A stretch of DNA of 64,000 bases, from NCBI GenBank assembly GCA_949316235.1, contig OX438758.1:558001-622000 (forward strand), written 5' to 3'. Shown here one piece after another: positions 53,998 through 63,600 of this stretch. Made by a program: the position numbers and the translations under genes. The notes under the pieces were generated by a model. The model saw nothing but the letters and a program-made list of their open reading frames with translations. It searched no databases and had not been told where the DNA came from. The DNA is from Oegoconia quadripuncta (lineage: Eukaryota; Arthropoda; Insecta; Lepidoptera; Autostichidae). Every line of letters starts with the position of its first letter. The stretch's first letter is position 1.

Positions 53998-55086
53998 GGG
54001 CCTGAAACCGACGACCCTGAACCTCATCCTCTCTCTACGGCGTCCATTCCCTACATCTTACCTACAGCAGCTGAGCGCTCGCAGTACCGCGACATAGTTG
54101 TTTGCATTCCCTACATCTTACCTACAGCAGCTGAGCGCTCGCAGTACCGCGACATAGATGTTTGCATTCCCTACATCTTACCTACAGCAGCTGAGCGCTC
54201 GCAGTACCGCGACATAGTTGTTTGCATTCCCTACATCTTACCTACAGCAGCTGAGCGCTCGCAGTACCGCGACATAGTTGTTTGCATTCCCTACATCTTA
54301 CCTACAGCAGCTGAGCGCTCGCAGTACCGCGACATAGTTGTTTGCATTCCCTACATCTTACCTACAGCAGCTGAGCGCTCGCAGTACCGCGACATAGTTG
54401 TTTGCATTCCCTACATCTTACCTACAGCAGCTGAGCGCTCGCAGTACCGCGACATAGTTGTTTGCATTCCCTACATCTTACCTACAGCAGCCGAGCGCTC
54501 GCAGTACCGCGACATAGTTGTTTGCATTCCCTACATCTTACCTACAGCAGCTGAGCGCTCGCAGTACCGCGACATAGTTGTTTGCATTCCCTACATCTTA
54601 CCTACAGCAGCTGAGCGCTCGCAGTACCGCGACATAGTTGTTTGCATTCCCTACATCTTACCTACAGCAGCTGAGCGCTCGCAGTACCGCGACATAGTTG
54701 TTTGCATTCCCTACATCTTACCTACAGCAGCTGAGCGCTCGCAGTACCGCGACATAGTTGTTTGCATTCCCTACATCTTACCTACAGCAGCTGAGCGCTC
54801 GCAGTACCGCGACATAGTTGTTTGCATTCCCTACATCTTACCTACAGCAGCTGAGCGCTCGCAGTACCGCGACATAGTTGTTTGCATTCCCTACATCTTA
54901 CCTACAGCAGCTGAGCGCTCGCAGTACCGCGACATAGTTGTTTGCATAATTGTCGAAGTAGCGATATATACAGTTACTTTCTTTCCGGGAATCACTCACT
55001 TTATCAGTATAAAAAATATTCTATGGTTTAATCCCGAGCATTATCTACCTATATACCAAATTTGTTTAGTAAACCAAGCATATTAG
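53998..55086 (+). other. Long ATG-less open frame through the minisatellite
   Basis: One plus-strand frame is open from just after a TAG (53995-53997) to a TAG at 55084-55086: about 362 codons. The satellite contributes a 20-residue unit, IPYILPTAAERSQYRDIVVC, 15 times; about 16 residues precede it and 46 follow. It has no ATG. The other five frames have stops in every unit. It could be an internal exon, but no convincing splice pair was found and a 20-codon unit is often open by chance. Confidence 0.3.
54045..54944 (+). repeat. Minisatellite: 15 units of exactly 60 bp
   Basis: The unit begins CATTCCCTACATCTTACCTA and ends CGCGACATAGTTGTTTG. All 15 units are identical except one T-to-A (54158, unit 2) and one T-to-C (54492, unit 8). 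There is no length variation. It is GC-richer than its surroundings. Such uniformity implies very recent amplification or homogenisation. The unit holds the palindrome GAGCGCTC. Confidence 0.98.
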
Positions 55087-55193
55087 ACATGGACAACATA
55101 TTACTGTAGGCCATTTTCTAGAAATGGTCCGTTGAACTGGGGTGAATAAAGTTTATACTTATTATTTTAAATATATGTCTTTTGCTTTATAAT

Positions 55194-55534
55194 CCGCCTC
55201 CGTGGCTCAATGTAAAAACAACATTGGGTTTACGATTCCGAGGTCGCGGGTTCGATCCCCAGCGGGGTACATGTTTAAGTACTCGGTTTGGTTGGTGGTA
55301 GGGCATTTTAAATGTCCGCCTGGCTAGCTACCACCATCTTATCTAAATCTGCCGCCAAGCAGCAATGTTAATAGCATTGTCGTGTTCCGGTTGTCAGAGA
55401 TAAGATAGCCAGTCCCCCAAATGTGTTGGGGTTTCCGGGTCAGTACGCTTCCATCTTTGACCTCATCTTCACTTAACATCAGGTGTGATTGAGGTCAAGT
55501 ACCAACCCATATGCATAAAAAAAAAAAAAAAAAA
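55194..55534 (+). mobile_element. SINE A, full length
   Basis: Complete head, body and an 18-base A tail; one of the best-preserved copies. Confidence 0.9.
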
Positions 55535-55606
55535 GAAAATCAGCAGTACAGGTGTTTAAATTTTACTAAAAGTTTTAGATGAATTATCTCTGGTGATTTT
55601 TTTAAA

Positions 55607-55937
55607 TTTTTTTTTATGCACAACGGGTTGGTACTTGACCTCAATCACACCTGTTGTTAAGTGAAGATGACGTCGAAGGTGGAAGTGTACTGACCCGGAA
55701 ACCCCAACACATTTGGGGGACTGGTTATCTTATCTCTGACAACCGGAACACAACAATGCTATTAACATTGCTGTTTGGCGGCAGATTTAGATAAGACGGT
55801 GGTAGTTAGCCAGGCGGACATTTTAATATGCCCTACCACCAACCAAACCGAGTACTAAATATGTACCCCGCTGGGGATCGAACCCGCGACCTCCGAAACG
55901 TAAACCCAATGTTGTTTACATTGAGTCACGGAGGCGG
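55607..55937 (-). mobile_element. SINE A, full length, inverted relative to its neighbour
   Basis: Reverse copy from TTTTTTTATGCACAACGGGT to GAGTCACGGAGGCGG. With 55194-55534 it forms an inverted pair separated by 72 bp. Confidence 0.9.
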
Positions 55938-55959
55938 TTAATGCTATTCCAATAACCAG

Positions 55960-56075
55960 TCCCCCAAATAAGATTGGGGTTTCCGGGTCAATACGTTACC
56001 ACCTTCGGCCTCATCTTCACTTAATATCAGGTGTGATTGAGGGCAAGTGCTAACCCGTTGTAGAAAAAAAAAATA
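55960..56075 (+). mobile_element. SINE A 3' fragment
   Basis: CAGTCCCCCAAATAAGATTG to AACCCGTTGTAG. Confidence 0.75.
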
Positions 56076-56149
56076 TAAGGATTTCTTACCAGTGAAGTGA
56101 AATTGTATCATTTCATCTGATAGAGACCTTATACTAGGTATTTTGTAAT

Positions 56150-56475
56150 AAACAATATACAATACAATACAATACAAATACTCTTTATTGCGCAAAATAA
56201 TTTACAATAATTTTTGATAATATCAATAGAACACAATTAGGCGGTCTTATCACTAAAAGCGATCTCTTCCAGACAACCCACAGCCATGGGACATTTGTAG
56301 GTAGAAAAACAGGTACTATTACCTGGCCAAATTGAAGGAGACATAGTAAGTAGGATATTATTGGGCATTCTAGACCACCATCCGTTCAGTCGGCTACGCA
56401 CCTGCTTCGCCTCCTTCACTTCTGGTGTCCTAGAATGCCCAATAATATCGTTCGATCTATTGTGCATTCTATCCC
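56150..56475 (-). mobile_element. LINE 3' end plus an inverted-repeat element
   Basis: 56156-56180 is an (AATAC)n tail in reverse, and 56243-56280 (CTTATCACTAAAAGCGATCT) matches the LINE Q ORF2 end at 53555-53590. 56352-56460 has short inverted ends: TATTATTGGGCATTCTAGAC and GTCCTAGAATGCCCAATAAT. Confidence 0.5.
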
Positions 56476-56671
56476 ACCATTAGTTTACGAGGTGAATGAT
56501 CGTTCGCTCTCACTCTGTGCAATTCTAATTTAAAATTGTTGTTATATCAACGCTCCATCACAATTCCTATATAAATCACCTGTAGTTGTAAATGATCTGT
56601 CGTGGAAACATTGAACAGTTTGTTGGTCCTGAAAGGACCTTTTTATAATGTATGAACCTTAAAATAACCTT

Positions 56672-56944
56672 TTAATATTCATGAAGCTTATTAGTTGCAG
56701 CCATACGAGTGCGAATATCTAAATCTTCCAAGTATTTAATACATGCCGTATCAGGACACAATTTAAACAAACACCAGAAACATGATCGGAACCCGTACAT
56801 TGTATAGTAACCGTGTTTGGTGATTAAGGCCTCTTGTATTTCACATATTTCACATATTTTCTCAACTTCTACATAAGTTTCTATAGACCGCTTTATGACG
56901 TCCATTTCGAATGAAATCTCTCCCAAATCTAAACCACATCGCAA
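56672..56944 (-). CDS. Hypothetical small Cys-rich reading frame
   Basis: 90 open minus-strand codons; the first ATG gives 77 residues (MDVIKRSIETYVEVEKICEI to stop). Cysteine pairs (CEIC, CFWC) and varied composition look more protein-like than most short frames here, but nothing is recognised. It could be an exon, a relic of an element, or chance. Confidence 0.2.
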   Translation of the reverse strand: MRCGLDLGEISFEMDVIKRSIETYVEVEKICEICEIQEALITKHGYYTMYGFRSCFWCLFKLCPDTACIKYLEDLDIRTRMAATNKLHEY

Positions 56945-57059
56945 ATATTTAATTACTTAAATAAATAAATGAACAAATCCGGTGCTATACACACTAGATA
57001 ATGGATAAAAATATATTAATGTAAATATGTAAACATCGTTAGACACTTAATGTTTGTAT

Positions 57060-57410
57060 TTATCTGACAAATATTTGCCCCTAGCGAGAATCGAACCCGC
57101 AGTATTTTGGTTTCAAACCAGGACACTACCAGTCGGTCGTCAAAGTCTCACCCCAATAAGCCAAATCATAAGAACTATATGAATTAACCATCGTTTAAAA
57201 TTTACCCCTAGCGGGAATCGAACCCGCATCGGCTCGTTTCTTAAACAGTATAGTACTCACTACGCAAGCCGTCGTTAATATCACCTTTCAATAAACCAAA
57301 TCATGAGAATTAATAGGTACATATCCTTTGATTAATATTTTCTCCTGCCAGGAATTGAACCCATAACCGTTGATTAAGGGTATTGAATATACCTTAAGTA
57401 CTATAGACCG
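57060..57410 (-). mobile_element. Three successive tRNA-like SINE heads
   Basis: Box B-like GAATCGAACCCGCAG (57087-57101), GGAATCGAACCCGCATCG (~57212) and GGAATTGAACCCATAACCG (~57352) recur about 130 bp apart in the same orientation, each followed by CACTAC- or AAGTAC-type box A remnants and CAAATCAT/AATAAG text. Confidence 0.5.
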
Positions 57411-57655
57411 TATTATTTAATACATAAATCTTGAATTGTTATACTATAATCGAAAGCAGAACCGTTTTAACAAAAGCGTGGGAAAAGAGGAAAGCCATGC
57501 ACCTGACAACACTGCTGCTGTTATAATAAGTTTGCAACCTGACGCTTGCTCATGTTTCGCTATGTTGCTGGTTAAATCAAAATACGTGCATGCCTTAGCG
57601 TCAAATGTTATAATGTCTAGGTAGGTACAAAGATAGATCGCAAAGTACACCACCC
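57411..57655. other. Unassigned DNA
   Basis: Short frames on both strands; none supported. Confidence 0.3.
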
Positions 57656-58045
57656 ATTTTTAGGGTTCCGTACCCAAAGGGTAAAACGGGACCCTATTAC
57701 TAAGACTCTGTTGTATCTCATGAACAGTGATAGACAGTTGAAATTTTCACAGATGATGTATTTCTAGTGTCGCTATAACAACAAATACTAAACAAACAGA
57801 ATAAATAAAGTGATTGTTTTGCTCGTTTTTGGTCGATATTGTATATGTCGATAACGGCAACAGGTAGACGCTTGAAATATTCACAAAATATTTAGTTCTA
57901 TATTCACTTTAAAAATAAATAATTAAAATAAAACAAATATTTAAGGGGCTTCCCATACAACAAGCGTGATTTTTTGCCGTTTTATAGATAATGGTAGAGA
58001 ACCCTTAGTGTGCGAGTCCGACTCGCACTTGGCCGGTTTTTATTA
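57656..58045. mobile_element. Dispersed ~390-bp lepidopteran-type repeat
   Basis: Starts AGGGTTCCGTACCCAAAGGG and ends GTGCGAGTCCGACTCGCACT followed by TGGCCGGTTTTT. The end contains a perfect hairpin (AGTGCGAGTCGGACTCGCAC-type). I recall this repeat as very common in moth genomes; its class is uncertain. Confidence 0.65.
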
Positions 58046-58177
58046 TTTCTCGAGTTCGGTCTTGCGATGAAAATGAGAATGCGAGTCGCCTCACCTTTAT
58101 CATTTACATATCGTATATCTTCTTAAGTCTGTAAACGTTTATAGCTTATGTTAATAAATTGAAATATTTATAAATAG

Positions 58178-58178
<1 letters not shown>

Positions 58179-58210
<32 letters not shown>
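58179..58210. repeat. (TA)n microsatellite
   Basis: About 32 bp of alternating TA. Confidence 0.95.
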
Positions 58211-58214
<4 letters not shown>

Positions 58215-58599
58215 AATATTTGTAACCACCCCATTTGGGATAAGAGTCGTGAATGTATATATGTATTTGCTTGTGAATTGTACTATTGAATTAACATTAG
58301 TGAGACACCTTTTATCTAGATAATATACGAATTGACGCAAATTAAAGTTTTAATGCAGCTTGAATTATGCACAGTTGACAAAAGACCGATAAGTGGAATT
58401 GCTAGCTATAGTGTCACCTCCCGAGTTACTTGTATTTTAATGAAAATTATTTATTTCTTCACTAGCTATCAGCCGTGACTTTATCTGATTTTGAAAGTGC
58501 TGAAAATACACAAAACATGTTCGATAAAAATAATCGACCTATGATTATGATATTAAGGTATTTTGTCTGATAATTAATTATAACTCTTGATATTTGAAC
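58211..58599. other. Unassigned AT-rich DNA
   Basis: No supported gene or repeat. Confidence 0.3.
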
Positions 58600-58860
58600 A
58601 TATGGGCTCAGTGATTGAAATGCGGGTCCTTTGGGAGATTCGGGTTCGATTCCCCTACCTATGTGCGAATGAGTTTTTAATTGAACTTAGGTAAGTGTGT
58701 TTATCTGATTGCTCGTAAACTCTTAATTCTCTAGAAATAATCGAAGTTACTATGAAGTACCCAACTCGCACTGGATCAGCGTGGTGGACTATGGTCCATA
58801 CTCTCCTCCATCCCCTTACAGTGGGATGTTTAGGAACGGATGATGATAACATATTGAAGT
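58600..58860 (+). mobile_element. SINE-like repeat with tRNA-like head (family D)
   Basis: GGGCTCAGTGATTGAAATGC (box A region) and GGTTCGATTCCCC (box B) are followed by a body ending in GTGGACTATGGTCCATACTC and TTAGGAACGGATGATGATAA, a LINE-type 3' tail. Confidence 0.55.
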
Positions 58861-59551
58861 ACTCCCGAACTAAGCAATGATACAGCAGTGTAAATTTAAG
58901 TATACACTCCGCGTAACTATCTTCGTTTGGTTTTATACGAATTAGTGATATCTCATTTGTTAAATTCGGTTAAAATGTTTTAGAATAACATACGAGTACA
59001 TACAACTTGTGAAACACATTACCTTTCGTTTGACTTCGTCGTAGTTGATAATACAATCGCTTAGTCAGGTTTCATTTTACAAATACGGTGGAAACTGCAG
59101 CGCGTTGCGCGAAACAAATACACTCATATATTTATTTTCCTATAAAAATAACTGCAACTAAGCAAATCATCGTGGGACAGTTGAGGCGATCAAGTGACTC
59201 GGTACAATAGGTCGTAAGTGCTTTTACTTAGCTGTTATTAAAATTTCTTCCTGCGTAGGAATTAAGTTTGATTTGATAATGAATCAATAATGTAGTTAGG
59301 TATGTAGCAGTTTTGTATTGTTGATACCCATAAATACACAATATTTGAGTAAAATTTATTCATTCTACAATTGTTTCTGTGACGATACCTATCATCTGCA
59401 ACTGTGGCACCATCTTCGCTCCAATTAAAAAAAAATGTTAGTAAGTATATTTGAATATAAAACATAATCATAAATAATTCTTGAATTATGGTCTAATATT
59501 TGATATATTTTATTTAAAATGTTATTATAATAATTTTGTTTCTATTTTCAG
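58861..59551. other. Upstream of the spliced gene; 5' exons not found
   Basis: A donor-like GGTC/GTAAGTG at 59211 could end a 5' exon, but its frame carries no ATG and soon meets a stop. No other candidate. Confidence 0.3.
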
Positions 59552-60485
59552 GTCGGACGTTGAATATAATACTTTCATCGAGTCGGACAGCTCTGACTCG
59601 CCGCCCTCACCGCCTGCGAAAGCGGTGCTGAAGAAGGCCCCGAAGAAGAAGGCACCCGCAGCGGTGAAAAGAAACGCGCCTGCCGAGCTATCAGCATCAA
59701 ATAGGTAAAAATTAGACCTACACATTTCCACTCATACATATTTCAACATTGTGTGTTTATGGTTAAACTTTACTTTACAGTTCCAACAAAAAGAAGTCTT
59801 GCCGTGGTCGCGACACAACCGCCGGCGACGCTACCGAGACCTCGACTTCGACATTGACAAGGTAAGGAAAACTTACACTTTCTCTATCAAATTTAAAAAA
59901 TAGCCAATGTATTTAACTCAACGGGCCACATCAGACCACTGTCCGACATCGATAGCAGGGTTTGAATTCAATCATAAAATACTGCTGCCCATTTCTATGT
60001 CTGCGGACGTAGTAAATATTCTACCTCAATCATTAGTCTGATTATAACACCTTACTTGTGATGGGTTGGTGCGCTATTCTACTCTGAGCCACCACGCGGA
60101 CATATTTGATGTTTATTTACCTATATAATATTGTTTCAGTTCCGGAGGGCTATTTGGCCTGGAGCCCGAGGCGTCGAAGCCGAAGTCTTCCACGGCGAAG
60201 CAGGTACTTCAGACTTACTTAACGACCCGAGTCCCTGGCGGGAGGGTGCGCCGGGAAGCTTTTCACCAAAGCGGTGAATATTTCCTGGAAGTGCGTGTAT
60301 ACAACACGGAGGAGGCGACCTCTGCAGTCCCGGATCAGAGGTGGAAACACGCGGAGGTGACGTTAAAGGTCAAATTAAATAGGGGGACTCCGCAGTGGGA
60401 AAAGCTGCAAGCTTTTATGAAGCGGAGTCACGAGCTATTTAATGACTGCGAGCCCGTATTTTTTAGTGAAAAGATTTTTAAATAG
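59552..60485 (+). CDS. Spliced gene of unknown function beside the DNA polymerase
   Basis: Three exons: 59552-59704, 59781-59861 and 60140-60485 (stop). Acceptors are TTCTATTTTCAG, TTTACTTTACAG and TTGTTTCAG; donors are ATAG/GTAAAA and CAAG/GTAAGG. Every visible junction is phase 2, and the two joins both make a Ser codon, AG/T. Exon 1 encodes an acidic Ser/Pro stretch (FIESDSSDSPPSPP) then a Lys/Ala/Pro-rich run; exon 2 is Thr/Ser-rich with KKKSCRGRD; exon 3 carries a folded-looking domain (GEYFLEVRVYNT, WKHAEVTLKVKLNRG, WEKLQAFMKRSHELF) ending EKIFK. The start exon is not found and must lie upstream. The basic low-complexity part suggests a nuclear or DNA-binding role. It sits 189 bp before the polymerase on the same strand. 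Not recognised. Confidence 0.65.
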
Positions 60486-60674
60486 GTACCTACATTATCA
60501 TGAGGGTTAACCACCATTTTCAAATACATATATAATATAGGTATCTATTTAAAAACATTTTCATTTGTCACTGTGCCGCTTCTCTATTCAACTTAATTAA
60601 TTAATTAATACTAGATTCATAATATTATTTAGTACCAGATAACTTACACGTTAGTAATAGCATCTACTTATAAA

Positions 60675-63600
60675 ATGCCATTTTGTACCGTTTGTAAAAT
60701 CGCCGTTGATCGTGATCATTGGGCAGGTCATTTGCGAAGCATTAACCACAAAAACAAAAATATTTCCCCTTTTAGCGAAGGTATTGAAATTATAAAGACC
60801 GCATTTCGCAACCGGATAGCTTCATATAGAATAATTGCGTCAGATTCTTTGGATTCAACTTCCGTGGAAAGGTTTTTTGACGACATACAAAACAAAACTA
60901 AAACATTAATTGATTTGTCTTTAAAGCAAAATTACTGTGTTAAGATCAATTTTGAATTTTTCGCTCTCTTTCTTTTGGTTAAAAATGATTCCCAAGAGAT
61001 GAAATCATTTAACACGAAAAACTATACTATTCATCAAAATTACGATCATGATACATTAATGTGTGAAGTTAAAGATTATTTAATGAAAAAAATAAGTGAA
61101 TTTCAACAGCGCGACAGTGGTTTTACATTTTTACATAATTCTCATTTAGAGGTTAACATTAATAAATACCAGCCCTTGCGCGGTTCAAGTTTCATCGAGC
61201 TGCCTGCTGCGATCAAGTCCAAAAAAGCGTGTGTAAACATAAAGAATCGTGACGATTTTTGCTTTTTATGGTCAGTAACAGCTGCTTTGTATCCGGCTAA
61301 GCGTCACCCTGACAGAGTATCATCTTATCCCAAATTCGAAGACGTGTTGAACGTGAACGATTTAAAGTTTCCAATGAGTTTTTCGGATATCGCTCGGTTT
61401 GAAGTCAACAACCCGCAGTTATGTATTTTTGTTTACGGTTTACAAGATAAAAAAATAGTTGTTGGGCCGCTTTACAAATCAGAACCATTGAACAAAAAAG
61501 TAATTCATATACTTTATCTAGAAGAAGGCGATATTTCACATTACTGTTTGATTAAAGATTTGTCACGCCTCGTTGGAAACCAAATTTCTAAACATCATAA
61601 AAAATTGCACTTTTGTGAACACTGTCTCCTATTTTTCGATTCAAATGGTCTGTTAAATTCTCATAGTTGTGGAGGTGTGGCTACCGTGTTACCGCCGAAA
61701 GGTTCTTTTATAGAGTTTGAAAATTATAACAGAAAGCAAAATATCCCTTTTGTTGTTTATGCAGACTTTGAAGCCATGCTTGAACGATACGACACATGCG
61801 AACCCGATCCTCTTAAGTCGAGCACGATAACTCAACAGCGACACGTACCAATTGCTTTTGCTTATCACATTGTTTGTACTGTAGATGAACGGTACAATCA
61901 TATATCTTTATATCGAGGTAGAGATTGCGTACAAAAGTTTATTGAATCAATTTACGACGATGCAAAGAGAATTGACACAATATTAAATCAGAGTGTGTCC
62001 ATGGTTTTCACAGAGTGTGACGCTCGCAACTATGAAAATGCCGAAACGTGTCACATATGCGATCGTCTTCTAGTATTAGATAAAGTGAGAGACCATTGTC
62101 ACATGACTGGTAGATACCGTGGTGCAGCTCACAGCCGTTGTAATTTGCAATTTAAAGCGCCAAAGTTTTTGCCTGTATTCTTCCATAATCTCACGGGATA
62201 TGATTGTCATCTTTTCATAAAAGAATTAGGTAAAGCTCCTGGACCTATCAAAGTCATACCTAAAACAAAAGAAAATTATATTTCTTTCACAAAATTTATT
62301 CCGATTACTGCGGAAAAGCACTTCCAAATACGATTTGTAGATTCTTTTAAGTTTTTAGGCACTAGTTTAGAAAAGTTAGCTTCAACAATGAAGAAGGATG
62401 ATTTTAGATATTTGCGATCTTACTATCCTGATGAAAAGCTCTTCAATCTGCTTACTCGGAAGGGCGTATATCCATATGATTACATGTGCAATTGGGAACG
62501 GTATAACGACACGTGTTTACCTTCAAAAGATAGTTTTTATAATTCGCTAACCAATGATCCGATCACGGATGGTGATTACGAGCATGCTCAGGCGGTATGG
62601 TCAGAATTTTCTTTGATAAATATGGGTGAATACACCGATTTGTATCTTGAGACAGACGTTCTTTTGTTGACAGATATCTATGAAAACTATAGATTAACAT
62701 GCAAACAGTATTACCAACTCGATCCTGCATTTTATCTTACTGCACCGAGTCTTTCATTTGATGCAATGCTTCTGAAAACCCGCGTTCGTTTAGAACTTAT
62801 AAGCGATATAGAAATTTTCCGAATGATACAACAAGGTATTCGAGGTGGTGTGTGCATGTGTTCTAAACGGCACGCTAAAGCAAACCATAGATATTTGGAA
62901 ACCTTTGACCCAACTGAACCAAGTTCTTATATTGTTTATTTAGATTGTAATAATTTGTATGGATACAGTATGTGTCACACATTACCTTATTCAAACTTTA
63001 GATTTTTAAATAACTCTGAGATAATATCTTTGGAGGCAAATATTACAAACGTTGCGGACGATGCGGAAAATGGTTTCATTCTTGAAGTAGATTTATCTTA
63101 TCCTTCCAATTTACACAGCGAACATAACGATTTTCCATTCTGTCCGGATAAAATCGTGTCACCTAAAGGAAAAACTAAAAAACTAATACCTAACTTGTAT
63201 GATAAATACCACTATGTAATACATTACGTACACTTAAAAAAATGTTTGGAACATGGTTTGTTGTTGAAAAAAATTCATAGAGCTGTCACGTTTAAGCAAA
63301 GCAATTTTCTGAAAAAGTACATAGATCTCAACACAGAGCTACGTCAAAAAGCTAAATCTACTTTTGAACAAGATTTTTTCAAATTGTTAAACAACAGCAT
63401 ATTTGGAAAAACCTTGGAAAATACAGAACAACGGGTGGATGTAAGATTGGTCAATATGTGGTCAGACACGAATAATCAGACTAAAAAATGTACTGGTGCA
63501 GAAAAGTTGATAGCTAGTCCAAATTTCCATAGTGTTTCAATACTTTCTGATGATCTAGTAGCCATACAAATGAAACGTTCGCGGATTGTGCTTGATAAGC

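Noticed and set aside
54045..54944. CRISPR array
   Set aside because: The units are contiguous, with no spacers, in a eukaryotic context; it is a tandem minisatellite.
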